DNA from: Phycisphaerales bacterium
GTDB lineage: Bacteria; Planctomycetota; Phycisphaerae; Phycisphaerales; SM1A02
NCBI GenBank assembly: GCA_014238125.1
Contig: JABABS010000094.1
Location: 1 to 64,000, forward strand
Length of the DNA: 64,000 nucleotides
Reading direction: 5' to 3'
The position numbers and the translations under genes were made by a program. Of the stretch, positions 62,192 to 64,000 are shown one piece after another; positions within the stretch are counted from its first letter, which is position 1, and each line of letters starts with the position of its first letter. The notes below the pieces were generated by a model. That model made no database searches. It saw only the letters and a list, made by a program, of their open reading frames with translations, and was not told where the DNA came from.

Positions 62192-62758
62192 ATGACACGA
62201 TGTACTTGGTGTGGAACTGATCCAATTTACGTGAATTACCATGACCAAGAGTGGGGAGTCCCTGAACACGATGACAAAGCGTTGTATGAAAAACTGTGCC
62301 TTGATGGATTTCAGGCTGGGCTGTCTTGGATTATTGTCTTGAAAAAACGAGATAATTTCAGGAACGCATTTGATGATTTTGATCCCGAAAAAATTGCAAA
62401 GTATGGAAAGCGAAAAGTAAACCGACTTCTAAAAGATGCTGGAATTATTCGTAGCCAATCAAAAATTAATGGGGCAATTGCCAATGCCAAAGCGTGGCTT
62501 AAAATTATGGAAAAAGGCAAAGGGTCATTTGATGATTTTTTATGGAAACATGTCGACTACAAACCGATTATCAATAGATGGAAAACGAGTGTGCAGATTC
62601 CTGTATCTACATCAATCAGTGAAATAATGACAAAAGATCTCAAAAAACAAAACTTTAAATTTGTTGGTCCGACAATCTGCTACGCCTTTATGCAAGCCGT
62701 AGGTATGGTGAATGATCATGTTGTGAGTTGTCCGCGGTATAAAGAAGTAATGCAGTAA
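62192..62758 (+). CDS. tag: DNA-3-methyladenine glycosylase I
   Basis: 188 residues. Tag removes 3-methyladenine from DNA. Zinc snap residues are all present: Cys4 in TRCTWCG, His17 in YHDQEWG, and the HVVSC pair near the end (His and Cys). The catalytic region EKLCLDGFQAGLSWIIVLKKRDNFRNAFDDFDPEKIAKY and KFVGPTICYAFMQAVGMVNDH are highly conserved in the family. A TATACT box lies 11 nt upstream. It is followed directly by the convergent RDD gene. Confidence 0.95.
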   Translation: MTRCTWCGTDPIYVNYHDQEWGVPEHDDKALYEKLCLDGFQAGLSWIIVLKKRDNFRNAFDDFDPEKIAKYGKRKVNRLLKDAGIIRSQSKINGAIANAKAWLKIMEKGKGSFDDFLWKHVDYKPIINRWKTSVQIPVSTSISEIMTKDLKKQNFKFVGPTICYAFMQAVGMVNDHVVSCPRYKEVMQ

Positions 62759-63205
62759 TTACCTATATACAACCAAACACTTTGCAGCCATGTCATGCAA
62801 GCCCTGTTTTTTTGATGAAAGTGCAACTACGAACAAGGTGATCGGCAAAAGAACGATGGATATGTACATACCAACATATCGAAGGCTTGCTCTCCAAAAA
62901 CCAATTTTGTTTCCAGAGTAATCTACTACTTTCAAACCAAAAATTTGTTTACCGAGGGTTGCTTGGTTATGCGAACTGTCTAGCGCGGAGAAATAAATCC
63001 ACCATACAACAAAAGTTATTATTGATTCATATACCGATAAATAAATAAATGTATCCGTAACTGTTTCTGTTGTATTTGGAATGATTGGCATTAGAAGTCC
63101 AAACAAGAATGAAAGGAATAACACTGCGATTAACTGAAGAATTAGGATCATAACGCAATCAACAAAAAATGCTAAACACCGAGTTATCAATCCTGCATAT
63201 TTCAT
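62759..63205 (-). CDS. RDD-family membrane protein
   Basis: 148 residues. Begins with GLITRCLAFFVDCVMILILQLIA (Arg-Asp of the RDD motif), a second helix YLSVYESIITFVVWWIYFSAL, the family piece NQATLGKQIFGLKVVDYSGNKIGFWRASLRYVGMYISIVLLPITLFVVAL and the ending KQGLHDMAAKCLVVYR, where His-Asp and a basic end are typical. Ribosome site AAGGA is 9 nt ahead of the ATG. Function unknown. It follows the NIF3-like gene by 12 bp. Confidence 0.88.
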   Translation of the reverse strand: MKYAGLITRCLAFFVDCVMILILQLIAVLFLSFLFGLLMPIIPNTTETVTDTFIYLSVYESIITFVVWWIYFSALDSSHNQATLGKQIFGLKVVDYSGNKIGFWRASLRYVGMYISIVLLPITLFVVALSSKKQGLHDMAAKCLVVYR

Positions 63206-63217
63206 GTTGTGTATTCC

Positions 63218-64000
63218 TTAAAAATATGTCCAGAGTGGAGCGTCTGCTTTGCTCACCGAAATAACAACTTCGGGAAGTAGGGTGGTAAGTTGTTCTTTGA
63301 GTTTTGGCAAGAACCCTCGTTCGCTGTTGGTATGTCCAGTCAACACAACAGTACAGCCGCGCGCCGTTGCTGCAACAACATCATGATGTGTCATCTCGCC
63401 AGTAATGAATACTTCACATCCGTCATCTACTGCAAGGTCGCAAACTGAACCGCCAGCGCCTGCACATAATCCAATGGTTTGGACTTTAATCCGATCACCT
63501 TTGCCCGCCGCAGGGGCTACACGTACGTATCCAATTCCCAGGTGTTTTTTAAGTTTCCTAGCGAGTTCATCTAGTTGCATCGGTTTATCTAAATGTATAC
63601 GTCGGCCTACACCTATTTCCCTTCGGGGGCGTTCGCCAAGTTCGTGCACTTCAAGGGCGGGTTCCTCATAGGGATGAAATTGTCGTAGTGCCTGAATTGC
63701 TAAGGATAGCGAAGCTTTTGAAACAACCATTTCGAATTTACACTCGATTACCTTTTGCAACACGCCAGATTCACCGTGCGTTGGATTTGTCCCCTCTTTG
63801 CCTATAAATGTTCCAACACCCTGTGTTGTAAACGAACACTGTTCGTACATCCCAATACGACCACACCCGACGCTTGAAAGCGCGGAACGTAATTCCTCTG
63901 CTTTTTCTTGGGGACAAAATGTAATCAGTTTGCATTCTTCGTCAGGAGGCAAATTCCCAAACGGACGCAGGGCACGTACATCACCTTTACCCAAACACTC
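63218..64000 (-). CDS. NIF3/YqfO-type dinuclear metal centre protein, partial
   Basis: The reading frame stays open to the right edge, so the start is outside the window; 260 residues are seen. The first 90 residues are the inserted PII-like domain of YqfO (KLITFCPQEKAEELRSALSSVGCGRIGMYEQCSFTTQGVGTFIGKEGTNPTHG) and the rest is the second NIF3 half with FHPYEEPALEVHEL, CAGAGGSVCDLAVDDGCEVFITGEMTHHDVVAATARGCTVVLTGHTNSE, including metal His residues. NIF3 proteins are putative hydrolases of unknown substrate. Confidence 0.9.
   Translation of the reverse strand, partial: ECLGKGDVRALRPFGNLPPDEECKLITFCPQEKAEELRSALSSVGCGRIGMYEQCSFTTQGVGTFIGKEGTNPTHGESGVLQKVIECKFEMVVSKASLSLAIQALRQFHPYEEPALEVHELGERPRREIGVGRRIHLDKPMQLDELARKLKKHLGIGYVRVAPAAGKGDRIKVQTIGLCAGAGGSVCDLAVDDGCEVFITGEMTHHDVVAATARGCTVVLTGHTNSERGFLPKLKEQLTTLLPEVVISVSKADAPLWTYF

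Overview
The window looks like chromosomal DNA of a member of the Planctomycetota, most likely of the class Phycisphaerae. This is an inference from protein features: a secreted SGNH-type protein ending in a planctomycete-style dockerin repeat pair, a signal peptidase I with a very large insertion, several stand-alone prepilin-like proteins, a GYF-domain membrane protein, a futalosine-type menaquinone route and an AsmA-like protein together with LolA-like and beta-barrel-like proteins that imply an outer membrane. Base composition is moderately AT-rich by eye. I see no rRNA, CRISPR array, phage or insertion sequence. Genes are packed tightly, with many 4-bp ATGA overlaps and several convergent genes whose 3' ends overlap.

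Layout. 0-4.1 kb: dockerin protein, then a minus-strand operon ispF - HD-type alarmone-hydrolase-like gene - LolA-like gene, and a divergent lipoprotein. 4.3-7.8 kb: plus-strand acyl-CoA mutase large subunit - hisS - mqnB. 7.8-10 kb: an unknown exported protein and a DUF456 membrane protein. 10-17.5 kb: a minus-strand chain of PilM/PilN/PilO-like proteins, an unknown membrane protein and a GspE/PilB ATPase, preceded by lepB and a RicT/PSP1 protein. 17.5-24 kb: der, gmk, unknown exported proteins and a MoxR ATPase. 23.5-26.5 kb: the translation and export cluster tRNA-Thr - tuf - rpmG - tRNA-Trp - secE - nusG. 26.7-31.4 kb: a prepilin-like gene, rho, coaE, cysS. 31.5-36 kb: a surface-polysaccharide islet with a sugar epimerase and three LbetaH acyltransferase modules, one fused to a family 2 glycosyltransferase, then a second prepilin-like gene. 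36-42.8 kb: lpd - M16 peptidase - recO, a terminator, then parA - vanZ-like - murJ. 42.9-50.1 kb: phosphoesterase, yidC, mnmE, dciA, an orphan ABC ATPase, and a parS site in front of parB. 50.1-58.1 kb: mqnE, small unknown genes, a MOSC gene and mobA, then the operon ispE - M3 peptidase - YdeP-like molybdopterin oxidoreductase. 58-64 kb: AsmA-like protein, GYF membrane protein, tag, RDD protein and a partial NIF3/YqfO-type gene at the edge.

How the parts fit. Envelope and export functions dominate (secE, yidC, lepB, pilus-like assembly genes, LolA-like, AsmA-like, murJ, polysaccharide islet). IspE and IspF belong to the MEP isoprenoid pathway; MqnB and MqnE belong to futalosine-route menaquinone synthesis; MobA, the MOSC protein and the YdeP-like oxidoreductase form a molybdenum group. 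yidC, mnmE, dciA, parB and parS together suggest the origin-proximal part of the chromosome, although parA lies about 9.6 kb away on the other strand.

No single gene cluster stands out as an obviously new system. The observations I rate highest are: TAnnnT -10-like boxes placed only 5-9 nt in front of many start codons that lack a Shine-Dalgarno, suggesting common leaderless transcription; the acyltransferase-glycosyltransferase fusion whose acyltransferase half has lost the conserved histidine; the parS site inside the probable parB leader with parA split off; and the acyl-CoA mutase with isobutyryl-CoA-mutase-like specificity residues and no small subunit nearby.
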